DNA from: Bacteroidales bacterium
Lineage (GTDB): Bacteria; Bacteroidota; Bacteroidia; Bacteroidales; VadinHA17
Direction: 5' to 3'
DNA length: 58,761 nucleotides
Assembly (NCBI GenBank): GCA_009877105.1
Contig: WXFD01000007.1
Coordinates: 1 to 58,761, forward strand
Shown here: positions 43,829 to 53,380 of the stretch, one piece after another
Position numbering within the stretch: position 1 is the stretch's first letter
Layout: every line of letters starts with the position of its first letter
Program-made: the position numbers and the translations under genes
The notes under the pieces: model-generated
Database searches by the model: none
The model's input: the letters and a program-made list of their open reading frames with translations, nothing else
Told to the model about the DNA's origin: nothing

Positions 43829-44650
43829 TTAATTATTGCCCTTCGGATTCTTTTGCAGCATACCGGGATCTGCGGGTGAAGGTCTGGCAATCTTGATAAA
43901 AACCTCCTCCACTGAATCTGCATTATATTGCTTTTTCAGATTTGCTGGTGTGTCCAGGGCCACGATTCTGCCCTCATTCATTATTGAGATGCGGTCGCAA
44001 TATTCAGCCTCGTCCATATAATGTGTGGTTACAAAGACAGTAATTCCTCTTGCGGCCGTTTCGTAGATCATCTCCCAGAACTGGCGTCTTGTTATGGGAT
44101 CAACACCGCCGGTAGGTTCATCGAGAAACACAATTTTCGGTTCATGCATGACGGCCACTGAGAAAGCCAGCTTCTGCTTCAGGCCCAGCGGAAGGTCGGC
44201 TATCAGCCTGCCGCCATATTCTTCAAACTGCAGCCTCTCAAGCAGCTTGGCAGTTCTTTCCAGTATAAGTTTTTTTGACATGCCGTAGATCCCTCCATAA
44301 AGCATTATGTTCTCCCTGACGGTCAGGTCATTGTAAAGAGAAAACTTCTGGCACATGTAACCGATGTTCTTCTTGATCTGCTCAGGTTCTTTTTTCGCAT
44401 CATATCCTGCAACCATCACTTTACCCGAGGTTGGAGACGACAATCCTGACAGAATCCTTAAGGCAGTGGTCTTACCGGCTCCGTTTGCACCCAGGAAGCC
44501 AAAAATTTCACCCCTGAAGACTTCAAAATTCAGGTTGTCGTTCGCTATGAAATTCCCGAACTTTTTCACAAGGTTCCTGACCGTTATTACGGTATTGCTT
44601 GTTAATGGAACTCCAGTGCTGCCTGTTTCACTCACTGTCTGTTTTGCCAT
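43829..44650 (-). CDS. ABC transporter ATP-binding protein 2
   Basis: A 273-residue nucleotide-binding subunit: Walker A GANGAGKT, Walker B IVFLDEPTGGVD, and a Q-loop region CQKFSLYNDLTV. The signature motif is altered, LPLGLKQKLAFSVA in place of LSGGQ; this variant is known from the second half of YbhF-type ATPases. With the first ATPase it likely forms an asymmetric pair, equivalent to the fused double ATPase YbhF. It lies 25 bp after that gene. Confidence 0.92.
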   Translation of the reverse strand: MAKQTVSETGSTGVPLTSNTVITVRNLVKKFGNFIANDNLNFEVFRGEIFGFLGANGAGKTTALRILSGLSSPTSGKVMVAGYDAKKEPEQIKKNIGYMCQKFSLYNDLTVRENIMLYGGIYGMSKKLILERTAKLLERLQFEEYGGRLIADLPLGLKQKLAFSVAVMHEPKIVFLDEPTGGVDPITRRQFWEMIYETAARGITVFVTTHYMDEAEYCDRISIMNEGRIVALDTPANLKKQYNADSVEEVFIKIARPSPADPGMLQKNPKGNN

Positions 44651-44675
44651 TATGTTACTACTTCGGCCTTTTATC

Positions 44676-45587
44676 CTATTCCTTTTGCATCAGTTCCAGG
44701 AAACTGTCCTCAATTCCTGCCTTTGTTTCGGTGATCCTTGCATTGATCACTCCCATTCTGTCCAGATGTTTGTATATGGAATCGTCGAATTCATCCTCCT
44801 TAAAGGTTACATGAACGGAATCTCCGAATGGATATGCGGTTCTGATTCCCGGGAAGCTTCTCAATGCATTTATAAGTTTGAACTTTTCAGGAGCCGTGAC
44901 GCTGAAAAGCTTCCTGCCGAATTCCTCCCTGATTTTTTCCGGCTGGTTTATTGAAAGCAGGCGCCCTCTCTGGATAAGGGCAACCCTGTCGCATTTCATT
45001 GCTTCGTCCATATAGGGGGTTGAAACAACGATAGTGATATTGTGCTGCCTGAGCTTTTTAAGCATCACCCAGAATTCAGACCTTGAAACTGCATCGACGC
45101 CGGTTGTGGGTTCATCAAGGACAAGCAGTCCTGGTTTATGGATGAGAGCACATGACAATGCAAGTTTCTGTTTCATTCCGCCCGACAGCTTTCCTGCAAG
45201 TCTTTTTTTAAAAGGTTCGATATGCGAATAGATATCATAAATAAGGTCATAGTTCTCCTTGACTGTTGTACCAAAAACGGTGGCATAGAAGTTCAGATTT
45301 TCTTCGACCGAGAGGTCAGGGTAAAGGCTGAAACGTCCAGGCATGTAGCCGATATTTTTTCGGAGCTGCCTGTATCCTGTCCTGCAATCAAGGCCCATGA
45401 TTGTCATTTTCCCCTCATCGGGAAGGAGTAGTGTGGTGATGATTCTGAAAAGGGTGGTTTTTCCTGCTCCGTCGGGACCGATGAAACCGAAAATCTCACT
45501 TTCGCTGATGTCGAAAGAAACATTTTCAAGTGCCCGGGTATTCCCGAACTTCCTGCCAATGGCTGATGCTGCAATAACCTTGTTCAT
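44676..45587 (-). CDS. ABC transporter ATP-binding protein 1
   Basis: A 303-residue nucleotide-binding subunit: Walker A GPDGAGKT, signature LSGGMKQKLALS, Walker B LLVLDEPTTGVD, then a C-terminal extension of about 80 residues (TAPEKFKLINALRSFPG onward). Its signature motif is canonical, unlike its partner, so it may provide the productive ATP site. The HlyD gene ends only 6 bp before it. Confidence 0.93.
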   Translation of the reverse strand: MNKVIAASAIGRKFGNTRALENVSFDISESEIFGFIGPDGAGKTTLFRIITTLLLPDEGKMTIMGLDCRTGYRQLRKNIGYMPGRFSLYPDLSVEENLNFYATVFGTTVKENYDLIYDIYSHIEPFKKRLAGKLSGGMKQKLALSCALIHKPGLLVLDEPTTGVDAVSRSEFWVMLKKLRQHNITIVVSTPYMDEAMKCDRVALIQRGRLLSINQPEKIREEFGRKLFSVTAPEKFKLINALRSFPGIRTAYPFGDSVHVTFKEDEFDDSIYKHLDRMGVINARITETKAGIEDSFLELMQKE

Positions 45588-45593
45588 TTTCTG

Positions 45594-46472
45594 TCAGAAG
45601 ATAGCCTCTCCCGGCATGCCGGATTTTATCGAACCGTCATTTTTTACCTCAATTATCACGGCATATACAAAAGTGACCCGTTCTTCTTTGGTCTGGATTA
45701 TCTTTGGAGTGAATTCAGCTTTTCCAGAGATGTAGCTGACTGTCCCCGTGAACGATCTGTATCCTGTTTTCCCATGATCGATCCTGACGGTGCAGTTCTT
45801 TCCTGTTTGAATTTCCGGCAGCTGGGCACCGCTGACATATACTTTAAGCTTCATCAGCGACAGATCGGCAATTTTTGCCAGGGGTTTTCCGGCAGCTGTA
45901 ATTTCGCCCGCTTCAGCGTACTTTTCGATCAGGGTTCCCCTGACGGGGCTTCTGACACAGCTTCTGGCAATCTGCTCACCGAGGGTTGCCTTTCTCGATT
46001 CAAACACCTGCAATTCTGCGGCAATCGATGCTTTTTGCGTGTTATTGGCATCAATCTGTTTCTGAAGCACCGCAACCTGCCCGGTGAGATCATCATATTG
46101 TTTTCGTGTAGCTGCATCTTCCTTTAGCATGTTATCGGTCCTGTCAATATTCACTTTGAGATTTTCAATCTGCTGGGCAAGGATATCATTCTGTGCATTG
46201 ATTGAGACCAGCCTGGTTCTTACGCTTTTCATCCCCGCATCCAGTTCTGCCTTTTGCAGATACAGAAGAGTGGTGTCGATCAGGGCAATTCCGGCACCCT
46301 GTTCAATGTCGGCACCCTCGGCAGGATCAAATTGCAGGATCCTTCCGCCCGTTTCGGCGGATACAGTTATCTCAAGGGCTTCAAAACTGCCGTATGCATC
46401 AGCTTCCTCAGGGCCGCTTTTACATCCCGCAATTAGCAGGACAGCAATTATTGATAAAGGTATGGCTTTCAT
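45594..46472 (-). CDS. HlyD/YbhG-type membrane-fusion lipoprotein
   Basis: A 292-residue lipoprotein (lipobox IAGC, Cys17) with the biotinyl/lipoyl halves (ALEITVSAETGGRILQFDPAEGADIEQG and SPVRGTLIEKYAEAGEITAAGKPLAKIADLS) around a long coiled-coil hairpin (about 75-165). It connects the ABC permeases to the TolC factor encoded just upstream. The pump most resembles YbhG-FSR exporters of drugs or cations. Confidence 0.92.
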   Translation of the reverse strand: MKAIPLSIIAVLLIAGCKSGPEEADAYGSFEALEITVSAETGGRILQFDPAEGADIEQGAGIALIDTTLLYLQKAELDAGMKSVRTRLVSINAQNDILAQQIENLKVNIDRTDNMLKEDAATRKQYDDLTGQVAVLQKQIDANNTQKASIAAELQVFESRKATLGEQIARSCVRSPVRGTLIEKYAEAGEITAAGKPLAKIADLSLMKLKVYVSGAQLPEIQTGKNCTVRIDHGKTGYRSFTGTVSYISGKAEFTPKIIQTKEERVTFVYAVIIEVKNDGSIKSGMPGEAIF

Positions 46473-46538
46473 TTACTGGTAGTAATATTGTTTTCCTGTT
46501 TGAGATTTCCATTCGTGAATATTTTAACCGGAAAGAGA

Positions 46539-47837
46539 TCATTCAATTTCCTTTCCGCTGATATTCAGATATTCAACCTTTGCCATTGCCAGGTTTATCT
46601 TATGCAGTTCATGATTGATGAGGGCCTGTTTTTCAGAGTTGATCTCATTCAGCAATTCAGAGGCTGTTATCGTTCCGTTCTCATATTTTGATTCTGCCGT
46701 GGCAGTGATACTTTTCCGTAGTGTGATCAGTTCCATATCGGACTGGATCAGGAGATTGAGACTGGATATCTCAGCATTCTTCGCATCCAGAAGATAGTTG
46801 AGATTATTAATCAGATCCCTTTTGCTGCTCTCAATCATTTCCTGCTGCAGACTTACAATCTGCCTTTCATTCCTGGATCTGTTCCAGTCGAAAATATTCC
46901 ATTTCAAGCCTGCTCCAATCACGTAGTAGGTATCAAACTCATCCCTGAAGAAATTGTTCCCTGGGGGATTGCCGTAGCCCAGGGTTGCAAAACCGAAAGC
47001 TTTCGGCCTTCTTTTACTGTTTATGATCTGCAGGGATGCTTCCAGCTGCTCTTTCCGCAAATCGAAAATGTCCAGTTCCGGCCTGGTAAGATCTGACGGT
47101 AGGTCACCGGCAAAGACAGGTAAAATCAGTTCGTATGACGGGTCAGCAGGAATATTGGTAAGGTCTGACAGAATTTTCATGAAGGTGTTCCTGCGGATCT
47201 CATTTTCCTTAAGCTGCTGCTCTAGTCTGATTTTCTCCGATGCCATCACGTCAATGTCTGATTTAAGTATTACTCCGTTATGAAGGGCCGATTCCATGGA
47301 AGAAATGCGTTTACTGATAAGTTCCAGGTAATTGTTTAGGAGTTCCTTTTGCCTGTCGAGGAGCATCAGGTTGAAAAAGTATGTATTTATCTGGCTGCGA
47401 AGTTTATAGAGATCCGCTTCGGATTGTTTCTGATTAAGGAGGAGACCGGATTTTTCAACGGCCCTGGCACCCCTGGTTGCACCCCCGTCATAGATCACCT
47501 GGTTTACATCGACCGTAAACCTGTATTGTTCATGAGGGAGAGGTTTTATTGCATCGGCAATTCCCGGAACCGGAAGAGATCCAAGGCTGCTTCCGATATC
47601 TATAACCTCTGAATTGTAGACGAAACTGCCACCGGCATCGAGCGAAGGCAGCCATCCTTTTATAAGATTCCTGTCCTTCAGCTGCCATATCGCAAAGTGC
47701 GCATTTCTATCTCCGGCGATCGCACTTGCTGCAGATGCCCCTTCATAGCATTCCTTAAGTGTTAATATCTTCTGGGAATTCAATGCTGAAAATCCCGAGA
47801 ACAAAGTAACCGACAGGATTAGCAAACATTTTTTCAT
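46539..47837 (-). CDS. TolC-family outer-membrane factor of the ABC exporter
   Basis: A 432-residue exported TolC-like protein (signal peptide ending near SALNSQ). It has repeated long helices (LYKLRSQINTYFFNLMLLDRQKELLNNYLELI and later KYENGTITASELLNEINSEKQALINHELHKINLAMAKVEYLNISG). It is the outer-membrane duct for the ABC exporter and the first gene of that operon after the TetR gene. Confidence 0.9.
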   Translation of the reverse strand: MKKCLLILSVTLFSGFSALNSQKILTLKECYEGASAASAIAGDRNAHFAIWQLKDRNLIKGWLPSLDAGGSFVYNSEVIDIGSSLGSLPVPGIADAIKPLPHEQYRFTVDVNQVIYDGGATRGARAVEKSGLLLNQKQSEADLYKLRSQINTYFFNLMLLDRQKELLNNYLELISKRISSMESALHNGVILKSDIDVMASEKIRLEQQLKENEIRRNTFMKILSDLTNIPADPSYELILPVFAGDLPSDLTRPELDIFDLRKEQLEASLQIINSKRRPKAFGFATLGYGNPPGNNFFRDEFDTYYVIGAGLKWNIFDWNRSRNERQIVSLQQEMIESSKRDLINNLNYLLDAKNAEISSLNLLIQSDMELITLRKSITATAESKYENGTITASELLNEINSEKQALINHELHKINLAMAKVEYLNISGKEIE

Positions 47838-47880
47838 ACGCTTATTATTTATTTTTTACAGGCCCGGTACCTGTCTGACC

Positions 47881-47906
47881 CCCGTACAGGGAACCACGCA
47901 TGATAG
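47881..47906 (-). repeat. Partial match to the end of the dispersed repeat (copy D)
   Basis: On the minus strand this reads TATCATGCGTGGTTCCCTGT, similar to the ends of copies C1 and C2 (CAATCATGTG.GGTTCCCTG). Only the end is recognisable; the rest is too diverged to align by eye. Confidence 0.3.
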
Positions 47907-48030
47907 AATTCGATAATATTCATTCGTCCTGGTATTTTTGGACAATCATGAGAATTTCATCTTTTTTTTTCAGAAAAATTCACAACTTGATTACAGGTCA
48001 TCAAAGGGATCTGTTCCATTGATTTCCGGA

Positions 48031-48642
48031 TCATCTTTTTAAGGCTTTGATGGTAAATTCAGCTGCAAACTTCTTTCTCTCTTCAATATAGTCATCAAAA
48101 TCAATTCCCAGCTTGGTGAAGATTGCTTCCAGGAAGCTGCGTGCCGCGAAAGGAAAAACGCTCAGTGCCGCCAGGGAACTCATCAGCTGGGGAAGCATTT
48201 CCATTGAAATATTGTATTTGGCAAGTTCTTTTTCGTGCTGCTTTTCAAGTGTGTCCCATAATGCTTCAAAATCGAATTTCTGGATTAGCTTCCTGAATCT
48301 TTCGGGGTTACGGTTCACCTCATACAAAATGAATATCGGCAGCCTGGGGTTTTTCTGAAGAAAGGAAATATGTTCCCTGAAAAAATACCTTATTTTTTCC
48401 TCAAGTGAAAGGTTCTCATCAAAAACCGGTGCAAACATATCAAAGAGCTGTCCGGCAAGCTTTTCATATACGGCATTGAACAGGCGGTCCTTGGAGCGAT
48501 AATAATAGTTAAGCAGGGATTTGTTTATTCCTGCATGATCGGCAATATCCCGCATCCTTGCCCCATCCATTCCCTTTTCCAGGAATATCTCGGTTGCTGA
48601 TTCAAAGATTTTTTCCTCGGTTAGTTTTTCTCTTTCAACCAT
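48031..48642 (-). CDS. TetR-family transcriptional regulator
   Basis: A 203-residue repressor. The N-terminal HTH is clear (IFESATEIFLEKGMDGARMRDIADHAGINKSLLNYYYRSKDRLF); the C-terminal ligand domain is typical. The ATG at 48642 is used because the longer frame begins with TTG at 48654. It is upstream of, and on the same strand as, the six-gene ABC exporter operon, so it very likely controls that exporter and itself. A matching inverted repeat lies just upstream. Confidence 0.93.
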   Translation of the reverse strand: MVEREKLTEEKIFESATEIFLEKGMDGARMRDIADHAGINKSLLNYYYRSKDRLFNAVYEKLAGQLFDMFAPVFDENLSLEEKIRYFFREHISFLQKNPRLPIFILYEVNRNPERFRKLIQKFDFEALWDTLEKQHEKELAKYNISMEMLPQLMSSLAALSVFPFAARSFLEAIFTKLGIDFDDYIEERKKFAAEFTIKALKR

Positions 48643-48654
48643 AGTGTTAAACAA

Positions 48655-48994
48655 AATGATTTAATAAGATGGTTTAACCAATAAATTAAACCAGATGGTC
48701 AAATTTAATAAAAGTAATTGAAAGAACAATTTTCAGAGAGATATTATTGCTGATTTGCGCAAAAGACATCCGGGAGCCGGGATGTTTAGTCGGCAGCCGG
48801 CACATGATAATAACATGAAGCTTTTACAGAGCTGGCAGGCAGTGGGGTCGCTCTGTCCCAGGCTGACGCCTGCCAGACGGCAATAGCCGATTGTCGTTCA
48901 TCCAGCGGGATGAGCGGAACAGGGGATCATTAATTTGCGAAGGGCCCCGGATTGCAGCTATATTACCACCGTTCTCAGGGTGAATGCCTTATGT
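48655..48994. other. Intergenic region between TetR and the TPR gene
   Basis: About 340 bp. Besides the TetR operator, it holds a perfect 9-bp inverted repeat CTGGCAGGC (48832-48840) / GCCTGCCAG (48868-48876) in a G/C-rich block unlike the flanks, possibly a small repeat element. No gene is seen. Confidence 0.45.
48671..48692. promoter_or_regulatory. Candidate TetR operator
   Basis: GGTTTAA (48671-48677) and TTAAACC (48686-48692) form a perfect 7-bp inverted repeat with an 8-bp spacer, 29 bp upstream of the TetR start. Size and symmetry fit a TetR dimer site for autoregulation. Confidence 0.55.
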
Positions 48995-49969
48995 TTACTG
49001 GCATTTCAGGTTGGTCCGTTCTGCTTTTGATGCCTCAACAAAAGGTCCGAATGCGGCATTTTTAAATGATTCACAGGCCTCGGCGGTCTGTCCCTTTCCT
49101 GCCTGTGCCAGGCCAAGCTGAAAATAAAATTTTGCCTTTGCTTCTGCAGTGCCTGTTTCCAGTTCGAGGCCTTTTCTGGCGTATTCAGCACCGCTGTCGA
49201 AGTTTTTCTGTTTGTTATAAACATCTGCAAAATAGTAGAAAAGATCCTTATCGTCGCCATATTTTGCAGCCTTGTTCAGCAAGCCGAGAGCTTCATCAAG
49301 GTTGTTTGCCTGGTTGGCCTGTGATCCTGCAGCGCGAAAATATTCGAGGGCAAGGACGGAAGCCTGGTTTTTCCTTTCATCATCCTTTCCGCTTTCAAGT
49401 GTTCCGAGATATGTATCTATACTTCCTTCAAATGCATCTGAATTGTTCTGGTTTCTGTAGATCAGGGCCTTGTTATAGATAGCGGCACCATAATCAGGAT
49501 TGATAAGGAGAAGTGAATCAAAAGCAAGAAGGGCATTATCGTATTCCTTCCTTGTAAAAAATTCGGTACCCATGTTATAGTAACCCTGAACCAATAATTT
49601 CGCCGCATTATCCCTTGCAGTTGCATTATTGTATTTTGCGGCTGCGGCCGAGGCATTTTTTGCAGCCCTGATAATTTCACTTGCCGGTTTTTTGTCAGTC
49701 ACTGCTTTTGATGCAAGCCTGACGTATAATCCCGGCACTGCCTGCATGGCTTTTTGTTTAAGATCAGCCGCTGGTTCTCCGACCTTTTCTGCAAGTTCAA
49801 TTGCTTTCTCGAATGCAATAATTGCAGCATTAACATCTGTCTGATATGCTTTTGCTCCTTCATTGTAAGCCGTTATCACATCATTGCGATCCTGTCCGGA
49901 AAGGCTTGCGGCATAAAAAACCGCGACCACTGCCAAAGCTGTAAATCTCATCATCAGTTTTCTGTTCAT
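48995..49969 (-). CDS. Secreted TPR-repeat protein
   Basis: A 324-residue exported protein (signal peptide ending near SLSGQ). It has several tetratricopeptide-like helical pairs (YNEGAKAYQTDVNAAIIAFEKAIELA, YYNMGTEFFTRKEYDNALLAFDSLLLINPDYGAAIYNKALIY, YADVYNKQKNFDSGAEYARKGLEL). The protein is rich in Ala, Lys and Asp. It is probably a periplasmic scaffold or assembly factor; no specific function is recognisable. It stands alone and is divergent from the alpha/beta-hydrolase gene. Confidence 0.85.
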   Translation of the reverse strand: MNRKLMMRFTALAVVAVFYAASLSGQDRNDVITAYNEGAKAYQTDVNAAIIAFEKAIELAEKVGEPAADLKQKAMQAVPGLYVRLASKAVTDKKPASEIIRAAKNASAAAAKYNNATARDNAAKLLVQGYYNMGTEFFTRKEYDNALLAFDSLLLINPDYGAAIYNKALIYRNQNNSDAFEGSIDTYLGTLESGKDDERKNQASVLALEYFRAAGSQANQANNLDEALGLLNKAAKYGDDKDLFYYFADVYNKQKNFDSGAEYARKGLELETGTAEAKAKFYFQLGLAQAGKGQTAEACESFKNAAFGPFVEASKAERTNLKCQ

Positions 49970-50271
49970 TTCGGTGAAAATTATGAAGTTCTACTTAGAA
50001 TTTTCATCTCCAAAGAGTGTAAATGTAAAAATTTTTTATTTGCCAACAGTAACTAAAACAAATATAAGAACACCAATGCTTTTTATTTTTGTGAAATAAC
50101 AGTGATATTGGCAGTGGACAAGTTTTCTCTTTGACAGGCCAGTACTGGTTGTTCTGGTTGATTATTTGATGGATCAGTTCCCTTTGGTAAATTGCAGCAA
50201 TTGACCGGAAAACCATAACTTTATGCATTTAACCGGATTGTTTTTTCCTGACCCCGCAAAAGTGCACCCTT
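49970..50271. other. Divergent intergenic region, TPR / hydrolase
   Basis: About 300 bp, AT-rich near the TPR gene. It contains TAnnTTTG matches on both strands (50059-50066 minus; 50084-50091 plus). No gene is seen. Confidence 0.35.
50059..50066 (-). promoter_or_regulatory. Candidate -7 box of the TPR gene
   Basis: On the minus strand this reads TATATTTG, matching TAnnTTTG, with a predicted leader of about 80 nt to the ATG at 49969. No clear -33 TTTG was found. Confidence 0.3.
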
Positions 50272-51261
50272 ATGGCAAATGTTATTATAGGTATTCACGG
50301 GCTGAAAAACAAGCCTCCGGAATCCCTGCTGAAGGAGTGGTGGAAACTATCGATGATTGAGGGACTGGAATCGGGAAATCATGTATCAGGATTGCCCCAG
50401 TTCCAGCTTGTAATCTGGTCCGACCTTCTGTATGAAAAGCCATTGGATATTTACGAAAAAGATCCGGCGAGCCCTTATTTTATCGACGAAAGATATGTCA
50501 GGGCCGGGGAGGATTTTCAGGCCGGGGATCACAGCAGCAGGCAAAAAATCAATGATTACCTGGGGAGGCAGATGAACAGGATATTTCTGAATGATGATTT
50601 GTCAATGAACTATTCATTTATTACCGATGCCATTATCAGCAGGTATTTTACGGACCTGGAGCTTTATTATTCGGGGAAACGGACCATTGGTCCTGATCGT
50701 ACTGAAAACTATGGTGATCTGATAAGAAACAGGCTGAGCAATGAACTCATTAAACACAGGAAAGACAGGATTATGCTTATTGGTCATTCCATGGGATCGG
50801 TGATAGCCTATGATGTTCTTACATTCGTTGTTCCGGATATCAGGATAGATACTTTTGTCACTATGGGATCCCCTCTTGCCCTTCCGGTTGTTATGGGCAA
50901 GATTGGTGAGGAGATGAAAAAGAAGGGTTTCCGGAGGAATAATATCATGACTCCGCCCGGTATAACCGGTCACTGGTATAATTACAGTGATCTGCTCGAT
51001 AAAGTTGCCATCAATTACCGGTTGTCAGATTATTATGAACAGAACAGTCATGGGGTTAAACCGGAAGATTTCCTTGTTATCAATAATTATGAGATCAACG
51101 GGGCAAATAATCCGCACAAGATATTCGGATATTTACGGACTCCGGAGTTCTCACGGGTTTTAAATGACTTCATTCTTTCAGGAAAACCGTCAGCCGGCCA
51201 GCGGATCACCAGGGCTTTAAGTGATATTCTGGAAAGGATCGGATCAAAGCTGGGCTTATAA
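50272..51261 (+). CDS. Alpha/beta-hydrolase, lipase-like
   Basis: A 329-residue cytoplasmic protein without signal peptide. It starts with the beta-strand and oxyanion-type motif IIGIHGLKNKPP and has the nucleophile elbow GHSMGS (Ser173), followed by a helix. The middle (about 40-160) is an unusual insertion. A His for the triad may be in NSHGVKPEDFLV. It is probably an esterase or lipase, but it may be a non-lipid hydrolase. It ends tail-to-tail with the histidine kinase gene, with a 6-bp overlap. Confidence 0.75.
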   Translation: MANVIIGIHGLKNKPPESLLKEWWKLSMIEGLESGNHVSGLPQFQLVIWSDLLYEKPLDIYEKDPASPYFIDERYVRAGEDFQAGDHSSRQKINDYLGRQMNRIFLNDDLSMNYSFITDAIISRYFTDLELYYSGKRTIGPDRTENYGDLIRNRLSNELIKHRKDRIMLIGHSMGSVIAYDVLTFVVPDIRIDTFVTMGSPLALPVVMGKIGEEMKKKGFRRNNIMTPPGITGHWYNYSDLLDKVAINYRLSDYYEQNSHGVKPEDFLVINNYEINGANNPHKIFGYLRTPEFSRVLNDFILSGKPSAGQRITRALSDILERIGSKLGL

Positions 51262-52623
51262 CGAAGTCTTTTCAGGGTTCTTCCTGAAGATTATCTCACA
51301 CCGGGTTCCCTCATTGATCCTGCTGTGAAGAACCATTTCAGCCACGTGGAGCTCGAGTATTTTCATTACCAGCGACAGCCCGATCCCGAATCCGCCGATA
51401 TATTTAACATTCGATGCCCTGCTGAAAGGCCTGAAGATATTTTCCATTTCATTCTGAGGTATTCCGATGCCACTATCCTGAATACAGATCTTAATCAGGT
51501 TCCCGGAAATAAAAAAATCCACGATAATATCATCATCGGAAAATTTGCATGCATTTTCAAGCAGGTTTTTGAAGGCAATTGTAAGCAATCCCTCATTACC
51601 ATCAATAACCAGATCGTTTTCGTTCTCCGGATATGAAATTTTCGGAATGATTTTGCGGTCGGGAAATTTGATTTTTGTCTGATATATTGAATTAAAGATG
51701 ATTTCGTCGATCCTTACACGGGTAAAATTAACGGTTTTGTCCTTGCTGATCTGCGCCAGCTCAAGGAGGCTGGTAAGGAGTGAATTGAATTTTTTAAGAT
51801 CGTTGTTTATGGCTGTTATATGATTCAGATAATCCTCTTTCTTCCTTTCATGGCTCAATATGTAATCTCCCTCACTTATCATTACAGAAAGCGGTGTTCT
51901 CAGTTCATGTGATGCGTTTGAGACAAAATCTTCCTGGTTTCTGAATGCAATTTCAAGGTCATTCAGCATTTCGTTAAAGGTTACGGCCAGCTGTGCAATT
52001 TCATCTCTTTTATCACCCTCATCAAGGCGATGACTCAGCCTTACCGAATTTAATTCCTTTACACTCTTTATGATACTGGAGATTGGCCTGATGGCCCGTT
52101 TTGCAAACAAGTATGACAGCAATACAGAAAGACATATACTGAAAAGGATGCTCCACAGCAGGATTCTTCTTAACTCCTTAAGGCTTTCATGACGCGACAT
52201 ATCCATGGCCAGGGTATAGACGTAGTACTTCCTGCCGTCGAACACATGTGTGTAACAAAGTCCGTCGATACCTCCGGCTGTGAAATAATTCACATCATCA
52301 TTTGAAGATTCTGCGGCCATTATTTCAGTTGAAAGGTATTCAATATTGTTACCGTAAATCAGGTTAAAGGCTGAATCGGTTATTGCGAGTTCTTCGTGCT
52401 CCCAGGTAACGGTTGACTGCTGGATCCTGTTCAGCAATGAAGAATCGACCACTGCAAAGTCGATAAGCAGCGTAGCGTAGTTTTCTGCACTGTTGAGAAG
52501 GTTTTGTCTGAATTTGGCAAGCTGGCTGGAGTAAGAGAAGGAATAAACAAGAATTGAAAAAAAAAGCAGGATCCCGGCAACAATCAGAGTGAATTGAATG
52601 GATAATCTGACCTTTATGTTCAT
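51256..52623 (-). CDS. Sensor histidine kinase
   Basis: A 455-residue membrane kinase. It has two membrane segments (about 9-29 and 153-174) flanking a periplasmic sensor of about 120 residues, a HAMP domain (AKRAIRPISSIIKSV), the H-box SNASHELRTPL with phospho-acceptor His239, the N-box NLLENACKFSDD, the G1 box DSGIGIP and the G2 box GFGIGLS. It is encoded 3 bp downstream of an OmpR-type response regulator. The signal is unknown; the output is likely the divergent coiled-coil gene and the regulator itself. Confidence 0.95.
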   Translation of the reverse strand: MNIKVRLSIQFTLIVAGILLFFSILVYSFSYSSQLAKFRQNLLNSAENYATLLIDFAVVDSSLLNRIQQSTVTWEHEELAITDSAFNLIYGNNIEYLSTEIMAAESSNDDVNYFTAGGIDGLCYTHVFDGRKYYVYTLAMDMSRHESLKELRRILLWSILFSICLSVLLSYLFAKRAIRPISSIIKSVKELNSVRLSHRLDEGDKRDEIAQLAVTFNEMLNDLEIAFRNQEDFVSNASHELRTPLSVMISEGDYILSHERKKEDYLNHITAINNDLKKFNSLLTSLLELAQISKDKTVNFTRVRIDEIIFNSIYQTKIKFPDRKIIPKISYPENENDLVIDGNEGLLTIAFKNLLENACKFSDDDIIVDFFISGNLIKICIQDSGIGIPQNEMENIFRPFSRASNVKYIGGFGIGLSLVMKILELHVAEMVLHSRINEGTRCEIIFRKNPEKTSL

Positions 52624-52626
52624 GGT

Positions 52627-53319
52627 TTATATTTCCCTGTCGCTACAATAGAATCCAAAGCCAAATTTCGTATGAATTAATTTTGGTTCAAAATCCCTGT
52701 CAATCTTTTTTCTAAGGTAATTTACGTAAACATCTATGATGTTGGTGTTCGGATCAAAGTCGATACCCCACACCCTTTCAATTATGAATTCCCGGCTGAG
52801 CAGTTTATCCTTGTTTCGGAGGAAGGTTTCAAGGAGCAGGGATTCCTTTGCTGTAAGGTCAATTTTTCTGCCGGCCCGTGTTACACTTTTTGTTTTCATG
52901 TCCATTTCAAGGTCGGCAAGTCTGATTTTTTCAGATTGTTCCCTGCCGTAATCTGCCCGACGGAGGAAAACATTCACACGCGCCAGGAGTTCCCTGAAAT
53001 CAAATGGCTTCACCACATAGTCATCTGCGCCGGCATCAAAACCTGCCAGTTTGTTTTCGGATGTCCCGAAAGCAGTAAGCATGATTATTGGGGTACGGTT
53101 GTTGGTCCGGCGAATCTCCCTGCATAAATCATAGCCATTGATGAGCGGCAGGTTGATATCAAGTATGATGAGATCATAATTTTTCTTTTCAGCCAGCTGT
53201 TTCCCAACATAACCGTCATAGGCAATTTCAGCAGTGAATCCCGACTCTTCCAGCTGCCTCTTCAGTATGTCGGCAAGCCTCTGCTCATCTTCAACAATCA
53301 AAATGCTGACGTCATTCAT
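52627..53319 (-). CDS. OmpR/PhoB-family response regulator
   Basis: A 230-residue regulator: receiver domain (1-118) with acidic pocket VEDE and phospho-acceptor Asp54 (LILDINLPL), and a C-terminal winged helix (about 130-228, LLSREFIIERVWGIDFDPNTNIIDVYVNYLRKKID). The ATG at 53319 removes seven unlikely N-terminal residues of the longer frame. It pairs with the kinase downstream. An array of three 11-bp repeats, the spacing bound by OmpR-family proteins, lies 62 bp upstream. Confidence 0.95.
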   Translation of the reverse strand: MNDVSILIVEDEQRLADILKRQLEESGFTAEIAYDGYVGKQLAEKKNYDLIILDINLPLINGYDLCREIRRTNNRTPIIMLTAFGTSENKLAGFDAGADDYVVKPFDFRELLARVNVFLRRADYGREQSEKIRLADLEMDMKTKSVTRAGRKIDLTAKESLLLETFLRNKDKLLSREFIIERVWGIDFDPNTNIIDVYVNYLRKKIDRDFEPKLIHTKFGFGFYCSDREI

Positions 53320-53380
53320 CGGATAATGGCTTTGGCACAAATTTACACTATAGGACTCACCGGATAAATGCTTAAGGAAT

